Program-made: the position numbers and the translations under genes
Shown: one piece after another, positions 25,301 through 36,593 of the stretch
Layout of the letters: each line of letters opens with the position of its first letter
Position numbering within the stretch: position 1 is the stretch's first letter
The notes under the pieces: generated by a model
Told to the model about the DNA's origin: nothing
The model's input: only the letters and a program-made list of their open reading frames with translations
The model's database searches: none
Source of the DNA: Hirudo medicinalis
Taxonomy: Eukaryota; Annelida; Clitellata; Hirudinida; Hirudinidae
Direction: 5' to 3'
Assembly (NCBI GenBank): GCA_011800805.1
Contig: MPNW01000150.1
Coordinates: forward strand, 23,118-87,117
DNA length: 64,000 bases

Positions 25301-27928
25301 ATGTCATCGAGCGACGACATGACTCCAGACTTCCTGGCAAGAGCAGTCAATTTTGCCAATGCCTCATTTTTCTGGAGCATCTCCATCTACAATTTATTTA
25401 ATTGGGATATTTTTAAAAGATTTATTTTTTAAAACTTGCATAACATTTATTACTAAACATTTATTACTAAAGAACACAAATCTTCCACAAAATTATAAAC
25501 ATCTTCCACCCTCTTTTCAATTCACCTTGGCATTGAGATTCCAATCTGAAGATGCAATTCCAGAAACACCACCTTCATCTGGAGGGCAATAACTATCCCT
25601 GACAAAACCACTGTCTCTTTGACTTTGTGTCCTCTCGAGACACCTCAATCTCCTGGTCTCCTGGTTGAGGTCGTTGATCAAATTTGTTGAGTGAGGAAAT
25701 CTTGGCAGGTCCTCTGGGGCTCCTACTTTGTTGTTGTCAATGTCAACAACACACGAATTTGGCTGTCAGTGTGAATTTAGAAATAATGACTTACTGATAA
25801 AATATTGAATTTATTATTTTCAACGAAACTGCTACAGTAATTAGCTAATAAAACCATTAACAAAACAATCATAAGCTCAGCACAAACTGAGATATAGCAG
25901 ATAGCAACCATAAGATGATAATCATCCCAAATGAGCTTACAATAACAAATGTTTCAATTTCTTGTTATCTTCACCAAGGCATCATCAACTACCTTAGAGA
26001 ATATATCAAAGAGATTCTCGTCATCGTTTCCTGGTTGGAGCCCCATTATGAAGGGCACGGGGGCGTCGAGGAAATGGAGAAGAGATGCAGGCAGGATAGG
26101 AACGTACGTGTGCTGCCAGCGGAAAGGAAACAGGAGAGAGTTTATGCATTCCGTGACCATCATCAACTTTCCATAATCTGAAAATGAATTGATTCCCTAA
26201 AATAAGCATTGAGGTCTATTGAATTAGAAATTCCATTTAAGGATCACAGCTTCAGTCTCAAGTGGATTGAACTGATATTAGTATAAGAGCAATACAGTCA
26301 ATAAACATACTTCAGAACAATTAGCATAATGAATGACAATTATTCAATGGAGAAATACATCAAAAACATGTAAAATTCTAAAAATCCATGTAAAAATAAT
26401 AGAAAGTATTGTTGCAAACAAAGTTAAACATCTTCGCATACAAAATAGAACAACAAACGTATAGGATCCCACCTCTTGAAAAGATCAAAATCTGATGCTC
26501 GAGGAGGACACAGGAGAGGATGATCAGGATCTGTTCGACGGAGAACATGTTGAAGACTTCACGAAGTGGATAATCCAGGAGAGGGAGGTCGTTCGGTCCT
26601 GGAAATTGTTTGATTATGCTTTCAAATAATTGAAACTCATTGGAAACGTACTCGATGCATCAAGGGTGTTGTTAAATAAAAATAAGCAAGAATCAAAGAC
26701 ATGTTATTATTTATACTCTTCAGCCTGGTGATGGATAGTCCAACCAACCAATTTAAGAAGAGAAAATCAACAAGAAATACATTTTAAAATGCAACACATA
26801 TATTGACACTAAATTAATCAACTGAACAATGATCAACTAGATTAACCACTCTCACCTGGCCTCTGACAAAGAACAGGACCTTTGTACGTGTGGATTTTCA
26901 AACTCCTTCCGACAGGCAGATATTCGACCTCGTACAAGAGATTGAAAACATAACTTGCCACGGGAAGGATCTGATGACCTGTCGACAAACTCCTGGCAGG
27001 AGGAGCGTCAGTCAAAATCTTGAGGTCGACGAGTTCGTGGAGGGCAGCAAGAATCTTTGAATAAGCATCCACAAGAGGAATCCTGGATAGCAGGCAGATG
27101 CATTTTGAGCAATAAAGATCATCATGTCCCTGCTTGTAAACAGGTTGCTTCAAAGGTTTTTGTCCTCCATCCAGTTCGTCTGCACTCCCACCACTTCTGT
27201 CGGCAGAATTTCCTTCCTGGAGATTCTGCTTCTGTCTCTTGAGTGTCAAAGACTGGGAGTTGCTCAGTTCTGCCATGTGCATGTCTTGGAGGACCTGCAT
27301 TGCCGAGCATATTTCCTGGCTTTCAACTTTTTCATGGAACATGAGAACAGTGCCGTAGGAAGTTGTCCCGTCCTCTCTCGTGATGATGAAGGTATGGCTG
27401 GATGGGGCAAGAGGAGGCTTCGTCATGAAGTTCAACCCCTTTGGGAAACAAAGCTGTAAAAAAAGAAATAGCTGAATAAGTTTGAATAAACATGCAACCT
27501 CATGGCAACTTCATCATATTTACATTATTTTCATGACAATGTTTTAATGATATCAAATTTCGTGATTGAAATCTAATTACCTAAATAATCAAAATGATTA
27601 TTTTTAATTGTGATGCAAATCATTAAAATAATCTTTATTTAAAATGGCTCATGTCAAAAATCACCATCGCAACAGCTTCGCCATCAAAAGGATATCCCTG
27701 GACAGAATCAGGATGATGTGACAAAATGTGACATTTGTAAGGTCTTTGCAGGGGAGAGTAATCCAAATTATCTCCTATGCCACAAATAACAGTAGAATAT
27801 TAAATAACAAGAGTGGTTAAAATAAAATAAATTCGATATCTACCTGCCAGTTGATCGGGTTCAAGACCAGAGGCCACATTTAATCCACAAACGACAAAAT
27901 AATCTACTAATTTCTGATTCGCTCCCAT
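18912..27928 (-). CDS. DENND5: DENN domain-containing protein 5 (Rab6-interacting protein 1)
   Basis: DENND5 proteins are Rab guanine-nucleotide exchange factors that also bind Rab6 and act in Golgi-endosome traffic. Twenty-five minus-strand exons: 27844-27928, 27665-27774, 26856-27453, 26473-26598, 25993-26177, 25526-25762, 25168-25386, 24691-25050, 24457-24580, 24179-24270, 23751-23890, 23366-23518, 23194-23290, 22784-22940, 22572-22700, 22133-22254, 21832-21907, 21583-21652, 21362-21480, 21065-21162, 20888-20959, 20444-20526, 20144-20270, 19780-19951 and 18912-19095. The length is about 1311 residues (human DENND5A 1287). DENN parts: [47 protein letters not shown]. First RUN domain: [32 protein letters not shown] domain: [20 protein letters not shown]. 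Second RUN domain: [16 protein letters not shown] through [10 protein letters not shown]. Exon 8 is one base short (360, 361 needed) and changes frame between 24775 and 24838, beside an AAAA run at about 24823-24826. All other phases close. Confidence 0.96.
22297..22435. repeat. (AAT)n and related simple repeat in a DENND5 intron
   Basis: Pure AAT triplets for about 50 bases decay into AAC/AAT/GAT-rich sequence. It sits in the intron between the exons at 22572-22700 and 22133-22254. The long Leu- or Ile-only frames across it are repeat artefacts. Confidence 0.92.
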
Positions 27929-28473
27929 GATCTTGTTTAATAATTATAACTTGTTCATAATTGACGCAATGTTGCAGCCAGATCGGCTATGAGATGATTG
28001 GTTTCTGTGTCGTTGATTAATGCATCAAACTTATTTGAAACCTTAGTCGTTTCAATGTTTAATGTCAGAACCTGGCCTCTTTCCAAAGTTTAATGATGTC
28101 TATTGCAGACGTGTAATTATATTATCGTCCAGTGATTTCATAAAGTAGAGATGTCTTAATAGATAAAACTGAGATGATATGAGAAATGAATCACCAATGT
28201 GACTTATAAGAGACAATAGCCGATTTCAAACATTAAACAATAACCTAAGTGACAAACAAACCATAAACAAAGAATTTCCTTAGAGTTTATTATTTATGTT
28301 AATTACAATAATATATTTAAAAGTTAATATGTTTGTTGCTCCAACAATTTATTAGTTCAAAAATTGTTTAACTGCTGCAAAGTGTGTCCACCTGTTTGCT
28401 AACAAATTAAATCGTGAGATGCTGGGCTAGCGGCGCCCAGAACGTGGCACATAGAACTTAGGAAGGGTGCGAG
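27929..28473. promoter_or_regulatory. Probable shared promoter region of DENND5 and the PDI gene
   Basis: Start codons diverge 545 bases apart. A GC-rich short palindrome-like word (GCTGGGCTAGCGGCGCCCAG) lies at about 28421-28440, just upstream of the PDI start. Its role is unknown. Confidence 0.45.
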
Positions 28474-31400
28474 ATGAAGATTACGATTTCTGCTGCGTTT
28501 GCTGCGTTCTTTGTGAGTTTCTGTTACTTTTCAGTATGTAAATATATACTTTATCTTTAATTTTTGTGTTGCCATTTCAATTCATGCAAGTGACTTCAAT
28601 GTGCTTAGTTCTGAAATTAGCTTAATAACATTGGAAGTACTTAAAGTATATTTACCACCTGTCATTCGAATGTAGGTAACATGTGTCAAGAAAATATCGT
28701 TATTTACGAGATAAATTAGAAGCTGGTCCAATCATTTCTTATTGCTAATATTGGCAGTGAGCCTAAAAATTAATAGAAGCAAGGTCAACATTAATTATGT
28801 TTTTTGAAGGTGCTGATATTTGCTCGATATTCATCGTCAGTAAAGCACAATGTGGACCTTATAATCAAAATTAGTGACTTTAAAGAGTTTAAAAAGTATC
28901 TTCGAACCCATACGAATGTGATTGTCATATTTTCAAAAACAGGTAAATTTCAGATTTTGTTGACAAGACTTGAAATTCTAGATTAATGCAATGATTATTT
29001 ATGCAATGACACATTTACTGTATTAACATTCCTGGGTTGATTTATATGTTGTTATTTGTCACACTAGCAAAAGACTTCACAACACACGATATTTTCAATG
29101 AAGCTGCACATGAGACCAAGGGGATTGCTTCAGTTGTCCATGTTGATTGCTCGTAAGAAGTTGTTGTAATCCTTAGCATTTCTACCCTCATTTTGCTTGC
29201 TTTTGTTTTGTCTAAAAGTCACATTCATACTATTACTTCATACAAAGTTATTAATAATAACATGTTTAATGATGTGTGGCTTTTGTTGGACAGGATTGAC
29301 AAAAAGTTGTGCAAGAAGTTGAAAGTTAATCCAGCCACTGTCCAGTACAAACATTTCAAGTGGGTTTCCGCTTTCAAATTTTTTAGTTTATTATTTTAAA
29401 TTATAATTATAAATGCTTTTCAATGTTTATTTATTCTGTTTCTTATTTAAGAGATGGAGAATTCCACAAAAGTTATGACAGGCAGTTAGTTGTGAAGGTA
29501 AGCTTGTTATTTCAGATATTCTTTCCTCATTTTGCTTTGATTAACATTTTTCTAACTCATGCTTTCTGAGTGATAAAATTATTAATTTTGGACACTTCAT
29601 TAATGGACGAGTTTCAAGTGCTTTGTGATGATGGTGATGAAGTTTTGTGATTTGGTTTTGACCTTTGCAAGCTGTCTATGATTCCTTTTTGTTGAGTTCA
29701 ACATCATTTCACAAGGGAGGATTTTTCTTCAATTTGAATGTCTGACAACCTTTAAAGTGATGTGAATCTCATTGTTGCATTTGAAGGTCATAAGATCCTC
29801 TCACTACAGAAAGATTTACACACAAAAGCAATCTTTCTTTCTTTTGGCCTTTCCTTTGAGCACCACAAATCAAATTTTTGAATTTTTTATTTTATTGGCT
29901 TAAATTCAATCGGTTGAAGCTAGAGTCACAAAAGTAATCGGCTTATTGTGCTACTATGATTTACACTTGTTTCCAGTCCTTGGTGAAGTTTCTCCAGAAC
30001 CCGACAGGGGACATTCCATGGGACGAGGAACCGGGAGCCGTGGATGTGGTTCACGTCGAAAAGAAAACGGTCCTTCCCATTAAAGTTTATTTATGATTAA
30101 CATGACGAGGAATGCATCGGTCGAATTTGTAATGGCGTTTTGCTGCATTAATTTCAGTTATTTTTATTCACTTTAATAGTTGTCTCTTGTATTTTCTTTT
30201 TGCAAATTTTTTGAATGATTTATTTAGGAATTGTTCAAAATTATATCAAAAGAAAAGAAGCCTCTGCTGGCCATGTTCTATGCTCCTTGTAAGTTCACGA
30301 ATAGAGTGTCACATTTATTGGGGATTGAATCCTAAGAAGGAAGCATTGAATGGATTAGAACAAGTGTTAGTATATTGTTGTGTGTTATATTGCAGGGTGT
30401 GGATTTTGCAAGAAATTAAAGCCAGATTTTGCAGCAGCTGCCACAGCATTGAAGGGGAAAGCGGTGAGTTTGAATTGATTTACAAAATCACTCGTGCAAC
30501 ACGTGCTATGCAATGGCCACAGAAGGTTGTGAGATGGATCAGAGAATTTTCTCGTTACTGGCCTATTATGCCTATTATTCATTTTTCTGTTGTTCATTTG
30601 TTTCTCACAACTTTTAACCTGTTATCAACATGTGATTACTACAACATAAGATGATAAGAACAAAAGTATTTCATTAATAAATTGTTTGGTTGGCTTCTCT
30701 GATCTGATTTTTTGTTCATGATTTCAATTGCAGTGTTATGATATTTATATTGAAATGTAAATAATAGTAATAATAATGATAATAATAATAATAATAATAA
30801 TAACAATAACAATAATGTAATCAGTGACTTGTTCTTTCATGATAAGGTGTTGCTCGGCATGGATGTTGACACAGTGGAGGGTGGCCCAGTCAGGACAGAG
30901 TTCAACATCACAGGATTCCCCACAATCATTTACTTCAAGTGAGTTATGATGATGATGATGATGATGATGATGCTGACGACGACGATTTTAGTAATATTAT
31001 TCAAATTGGACATCAGGGATGGAAAGAGAGAAATGAACTATGGTGGTGAGAACACAAAGGATGGCATCATTCAATGGATGAACGAGTAAGCCGCTAAAAT
31101 TGCAAATGACCATCATCATGATGATGATGACGATTGTGAAATCAGTCCTCAGCCTCCGAAGCAAGTGGAAGAAGAGCAGGACTGGTCGGAAGTGGAGAGT
31201 GACGTTGTCCATCTCACGGAAGAAACTTTCAATGACGTCATCCAAACTCGTCTGCTTTGGTGATGTTTTATGCCCCATGTAAGCTCCAGTGGGATGTCAC
31301 AATGTGCTTTTTAATTTTGTTTGGCCTTTTGTTTGTGAAATCTAGTGAAAGTTTAATTACTTAAACCTTTCCTCTTAAATCAAGGGTGTGGGCATTGCAA

Positions 31401-32249
31401 GAAGATGAAGCCGGAATATGAAGCAGCAGCAGCCATCCTGAAGGAACAAAATGTAAATTATTTTGTCGTTGTCATGTTTTGACTCAATTTTTGTGCTTAT
31501 TTAAGATTTCCATTAATTAAGGTTTATTTTTTTTGTATTTTTCAGTTCTGTTGTTTTATTATTTATTATTATCAACTTCAGTCAAAGGGTCGTTCGACCT
31601 CTTACATGACCAAGTGTACTCGAGAAAACAGAAATGCACAAATTTTTTCAAAAATAAAAATTAAATACATTTGTTTGTGGACACAAAGAAAAAGAAATTA
31701 TTTGTAGGTGAGACATTGATTTAAGTTAAGTATACGAATGGCCGAGTCAAATGAAAAACCAGTGATGAATTTACAATATCGATAGGCAGAGAGTTCCGTG
31801 ATCTAACAACTCGGTTACAGAAGAAATTCTTAGTAGTTTCACATCTGATTTTATCAGTTCTTAGATTTATCTACTAATACCTGAGATGGTAACAGTGCTA
31901 GTTGAGATTCAGATATTTATTTATTTCTTTTGAAATTTCATTTTATGGGCATTCTATTATATTATAAGAAGTATATTGTATATGAGTAATTGACTAAGTT
32001 GATCACTGATGATCTTCTTTTCACAACAGATTCCAGGCATCTTGGCTGCTGTAGATGCCACTAAGCATGCGTCATTGACAACGAGGTTTTCGGTCAAAGG
32101 TTACCCGACAGGTTTGTTCTCAAACAAATTCTTTGAATGTTGATACTCGATACTTCATAGATTCGTTCACTCACGAGATTTTTGTTTTCTTTCATGATGG
32201 ATTTCAACAGTGAAGTACTTCAAGTTAGATTTTGAATCATCTTTTTTGC

Positions 32250-32280
<31 letters not shown>

Positions 32281-35200
32281 GAAGGTTGCTGGTGGTGTGT
32301 AACATTTGTTTGTTTTTATGTAGTTTGATTAAATTTTTCAAGAGATGGCAAAGAACAGTTTGACAACCATGATAGAACAAAGGATACTATTGTAGCCTTT
32401 ATGAAGGAGTGAGTGGATGCTACAAATTCCTTCAATAATTCAACAAATTGAAATGTAAAGATGAAAAAATGCAGCAGTTACGACCTCATAAACTTTCCAC
32501 GCACACATATTGCAAAAGGAATAATTTTTTTTCTTATTATTACTATCATTTATATTATTGTTATCATTATTATTATTATATATTATTATTAACATTATCA
32601 TTACCAACTACCAAGCCAGAGAATAATCGAATAATTTAACATTCATTGATTTATTTTTGTTTTCATGGCAGCCCTAAAGAGCCCCCTCCACCCCCACCCG
32701 CGGACCTCCCCTGGAGCGAAACTCCGAGCTCCGTGGAGCACCTTGACGAGCAGACGTTCAAGAACTACATCAAGAGGAAGAAGCATGCTCTCGTCATTTT
32801 CTACGCTCCTTGTGAGTATTTGTGAATGTAGTTCAGTGTTTGTGAAGTAGGAGAATGTAAAAGTTTATGGTTGCGTGTGCTCATTTGATTGCTCGTGTCG
32901 TGATTTGGTCGAGCACTAACTGGGTCATCAAGTTACTCGTTTTCCACCATTTTTAGGGTGCGGACATTGCAAGAAGGCCAAGCCGGAGTTTATGGCTGCA
33001 GCGGAAGAATTTGAAAATGACTCAAAGGTTTTTAATCGTTATGTTTTTTTTTTTACATTTCATTCAACTTAATCCTTTTTAATGATGCATTATTTCAAGT
33101 GTTTCTTTTGAAATATTCATTTTCATTTATTATGTCAGTAGTGGTTATAAACTTCAATATATTTGTTAAATTCACTAATTAGATTAACTTTCAATTATTA
33201 TTATGATGTTGTACATTTTACTCCAGGTGGCGTTTGCGGCTGTTGATTGCACAAAGCACAATCAGCTTTGTCAATCGCACGGTGTATCCGGCTACCCTAC
33301 CTTCAAATACTTCAACTACGGAAAGAACGAGCAGAAATATCTCGGCGGGAGAGAGGTAATTCAATTTGTTGAATCGCAAGTCTTCAAACAAACCACGTAA
33401 TGTTCGTGACTTCCAAATATTTGAAAGTAATTAGTTTAATGGCAGTCGTGCAGATGAAGGCAGTTGAACTTATTTAAAAGCTGTCCATCTTGTTTTGCAT
33501 AATATGGTCAGGTTTGGTCTGTGCATGATTTTAATCAGGATTGCAGGAATTATGTTGTGCGGGACATCTATTTTATTCTATTGCCTGTTGCACAGACATG
33601 TGGGGCAACAAGTATTTAGCTTGAGCGATAAAATGCAATGAAGACATTAAAAATGAATTCCTTAATTGAATTCAATTAATTTGTTGTTCAAACAATCCAG
33701 AAAAAGGACTTCATCGACTTCATCCAGGATCCATCAGGATCAACCAAAACACCCCAGAAAAGTCACTGGGATGACATTCCAGGTCATGAGGTCATCACAA
33801 TTCTGAAGGAGGACAATTTTGAAGCCTTCATTCAGAAACACGAAAATGTTCTCGTGACATTCTATGGAGCATGTGTGTTTCGATTCATTTGATTTCATTG
33901 CATTGCATTACATCTGATTTTTATTGCATGCTAATGGTGACAGATGTATAATTTAGGTTAAATAATTAGGCTTAAAGTTCCTTTGATGATGTTTTGAGAT
34001 ACAATGACTTGATATGCCTACCAATTTTTCTGTTAAATTTATTTTTTTTATTTTTTTGAGATTGGCCATATTTTCTTAAGCGTCTGCTTTCCACTTCATG
34101 TGATTGCATAGCCCAATTGTCATTTCATTTATTCAGTAATTAGATGCTTAATTTAACTTACTCATCAAATGAACCGAATGTTGTGACCATGCAATGTTTT
34201 AACATTTATTTTATTTATTTCAACCAAAAAGAGGGTCACGAATGACTACTAAGGCAAATTGTAGTCAGTTAGTTTGTAGATGTAGAGTGGTACATAAGAT
34301 ACTTGAAATCATTTAATTGTTAGATATTCATTTAATGTCATTTCATTTCAGCTTGCCCTCACTGCCAGTCTATGAGAAAGGATTTTGTGGAGGCTGCTCT
34401 TATGCTAAAAGATGAAAAGGTGCACATAATTTCAGATCTAGAAATTACTTTGTGATTGGTGAATATACAGTAGCTGCATCAATTAGCATTTCAATTGGTC
34501 ACTTAATTTGTTTTAATGATAACATCTTGAATTCACCCACCAGGTCGATGTCGAGTTTGCTGCTGTTGACGTTGCTAGCCAACAGCCTCTGAGCAATAGG
34601 TTTGGAGTCGTAGGACTGCCGACAAGTAAGATATTTCTCGTTTATTTTATGTAAATAATGTCTAAAATTAATATTAATTATTTTATTTTCAATCACAGTA
34701 AAGCTGTTCAGGTTGGTGGTTTCCTATTGCTTCCACTTATTTGTGAATCTCCACGATTAATTCTTTTGATTAATTCATCTAAAATTTGATTAAGCAATGG
34801 CAAAGAGAGGCTCGAGTATGAAGGGGAGAGAACAAGTCAGGACTTTATAAACTTGGTGCTCAAGTGAGAACATATTTCTATGAGTTCAAAAGCCCTGTGA
34901 TGATGCCACAGTATATATGACATTAGGTACACTGATATCAAAATGTAGGCCAACTAACATTTATTGTGCGATAGAAGTTGACTGGTTGGAAACTTTGGTG
35001 CCATGGTCAGAAACAGTCACGTTCAAGTGCGGATCCTCCCCCCTCGTCTACTAATTAATTATTCATTTTTATTTAAGCCCTCCTCCGCTGGTCGTTCCAT
35101 TCACAAACTTCCTGTCGAAAAATATCGTCCACATAAATTCACTTGAACATATTGAAGCACTTCTACCGACGAAAGAGAGGGTTCTTGTTTTTTTCTATGA

Positions 35201-35617
35201 TGCCTCAAACCCCAAGAGTGTTGAGACTAGACCTGAATTTTGGGAAGCTGCACTAAACATCTCAGAAGAAAAGTTTCAGCTTGCTGCAGTTGATTGCCCT
35301 GCACAATACAGTAATATTGTTTTGTTTCTCATCTTATTTGATTTATGTTATTTCTTATTTGTTATTTAAGTTAGGTGCTCAAATTTACAGATATTTGACT
35401 TATTTATTTCAATTTTATTTATCTGTTTGAATGAATTCTAATCAATTCTACAGGTCTGTGCAAGAAATATTCTGTGAGATCATACCCTGTCTTCAAGTTA
35501 TTTTTCGATGGGAAGTTTGATTCAAACTTTGACCTAGCAAATCCTGTAACAAAGGAGTCTTTACTGTCATTCCTTTCTAAGGAGATAAAGAAGGAAACCT
35601 CAAAGATTGAGTTATAG
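28474..35617 (+). CDS. PDIA5-like protein disulfide isomerase with six thioredoxin-fold units
   Basis: An ER thiol oxidoreductase that makes and rearranges disulfides. Exons: 28474-28512, 28810-28942, 29068-29152, 29294-29359, 29452-29497, 29977-30069, 30228-30288, 30396-30463, 30847-30938, 31017-31085, 31146-31278, 31385-31452, 32030-32111, 32211-32223, 32343-32408, 32672-32811, 32957-33027, 33227-33355, 33701-33872, 34352-34419, 34544-34625, 34699-34711, 34795-34863, 35078-35310 and 35454-35617. Total is about 751 residues; human PDIA5 has 519. A signal peptide is followed by a non-catalytic unit (SDFKEFKKYLRTHTNV), then active sites CGFC (176-179), CGHC (297-300), CGHC (420-423) and CPHC (544-547, Ser replacing the preceding Trp), then a sixth unit with no Cys pair. 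It ends KIEL, a plausible KDEL-type retention signal. Human PDIA5 has the first four units only. Exon 11 is one base short at the AAA run 31244-31246; restoring frame gives SSALVMFYAP before the CGHC exon. Confidence 0.93.
30761..30815. repeat. (AAT)n simple repeat in a PDI intron
   Basis: AAT triplets interrupted by AGT, GAT and AAC precede the exon at 30847. A short (ATG)n run also follows that exon at about 30944-30972. Confidence 0.9.
32248..32281. repeat. (TTG)n microsatellite in a PDI intron
   Basis: About eleven TTG triplets lie between the 13-base microexon at 32211-32223 and the next exon at 32343. Confidence 0.92.
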
Positions 35618-36593
35618 TTAAGGGATATGAATGTGATGATCAATGTTATTTTAACCAGTGGTTATTATTTGGTTTCTGTGGCTCTCAGTAGTTTCGATTT
35701 GTCCCATTCAAAATTACACTTATTTTGTTGATCAGGCACAAAATCTCTTTTGTTAAACTTTGCTAGACTTTTGAGCCTTTTGGTTCAGATTGTAATACCT
35801 GGTGGTGGTGGCAAACGTGATGACATTGAAATCGGTTCTTTTTATTGTGCCTTGTGTATTTAACGAAGACGATGCTTATTGAATATGTTTGAATAAAGGC
35901 TTTCAGAATTTTAAATTCAAATCTTGTAGATTAACCGAATTGTAGTTACTGGTTTATGGAATGCGAGCAAACTTCTTTCCCACATTAGGATGCTTTTTTT
36001 ATGGGAGTTCATCCCGAACCTCACCTCACTAAAATACATTTCTAAATATGTCACGAGTAAACCTCTGAGTCATTGCTTCCATCGTAATGTCTAGGCTTTC
36101 ATCGAGACGAGGACGTCATGTTTTGTAGACCTCGGCTATTAAATTCAATAAATGGTGCTTTGCTTTCGATCGGCTCTCATTGATACTCACTCCCACGAGC
36201 ACTGTACCTCTATTCTAGTTGAATAGTTCTACAGAGCACAACCCGCTGCTACAATCGGTCCTTTGTCACTCGCAACCAGGATGGCAAGGGCTGCGCATTT
36301 AGGCCTTACAAAGTGCCAAATCGTTGATACGAATCAATTCCTACATGAAATTTGCGAATTATATATCGAATACAAAAGAATTATATCTTTCGGACCTATA
36401 AAACTCTGAGATTTTGAAAATTTATGACAGGCGATAAAATGGATACAAAGACTGTCAAAGTGCTTTGTCTATGTTTCGGTTTATTACATATATATGCTTA
36501 TGTCGCCTCGTACGGCCGCTTATTGATTACTTCCAGGTTGCGGTTTTCGCGCGGATCGTTTTCATAGTCTTATTGTTTGGATCGTGAAACAAA
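35618..36593. other. Intergenic stretch, PDI 3' UTR and DRAP1 promoter
   Basis: An AATAAA at about 35892 fits the PDI polyadenylation signal. The rest, up to the DRAP1 ATG, shows no gene-like or repeat structure that I recognise. Confidence 0.5.

Noticed and set aside
31560..31950. Possible LINE or SINE tail in the PDI intron, with a vaguely similar word near 34220
   Set aside because: The similarity between the two places is short and interrupted; not enough to call a repeat without a genome search.
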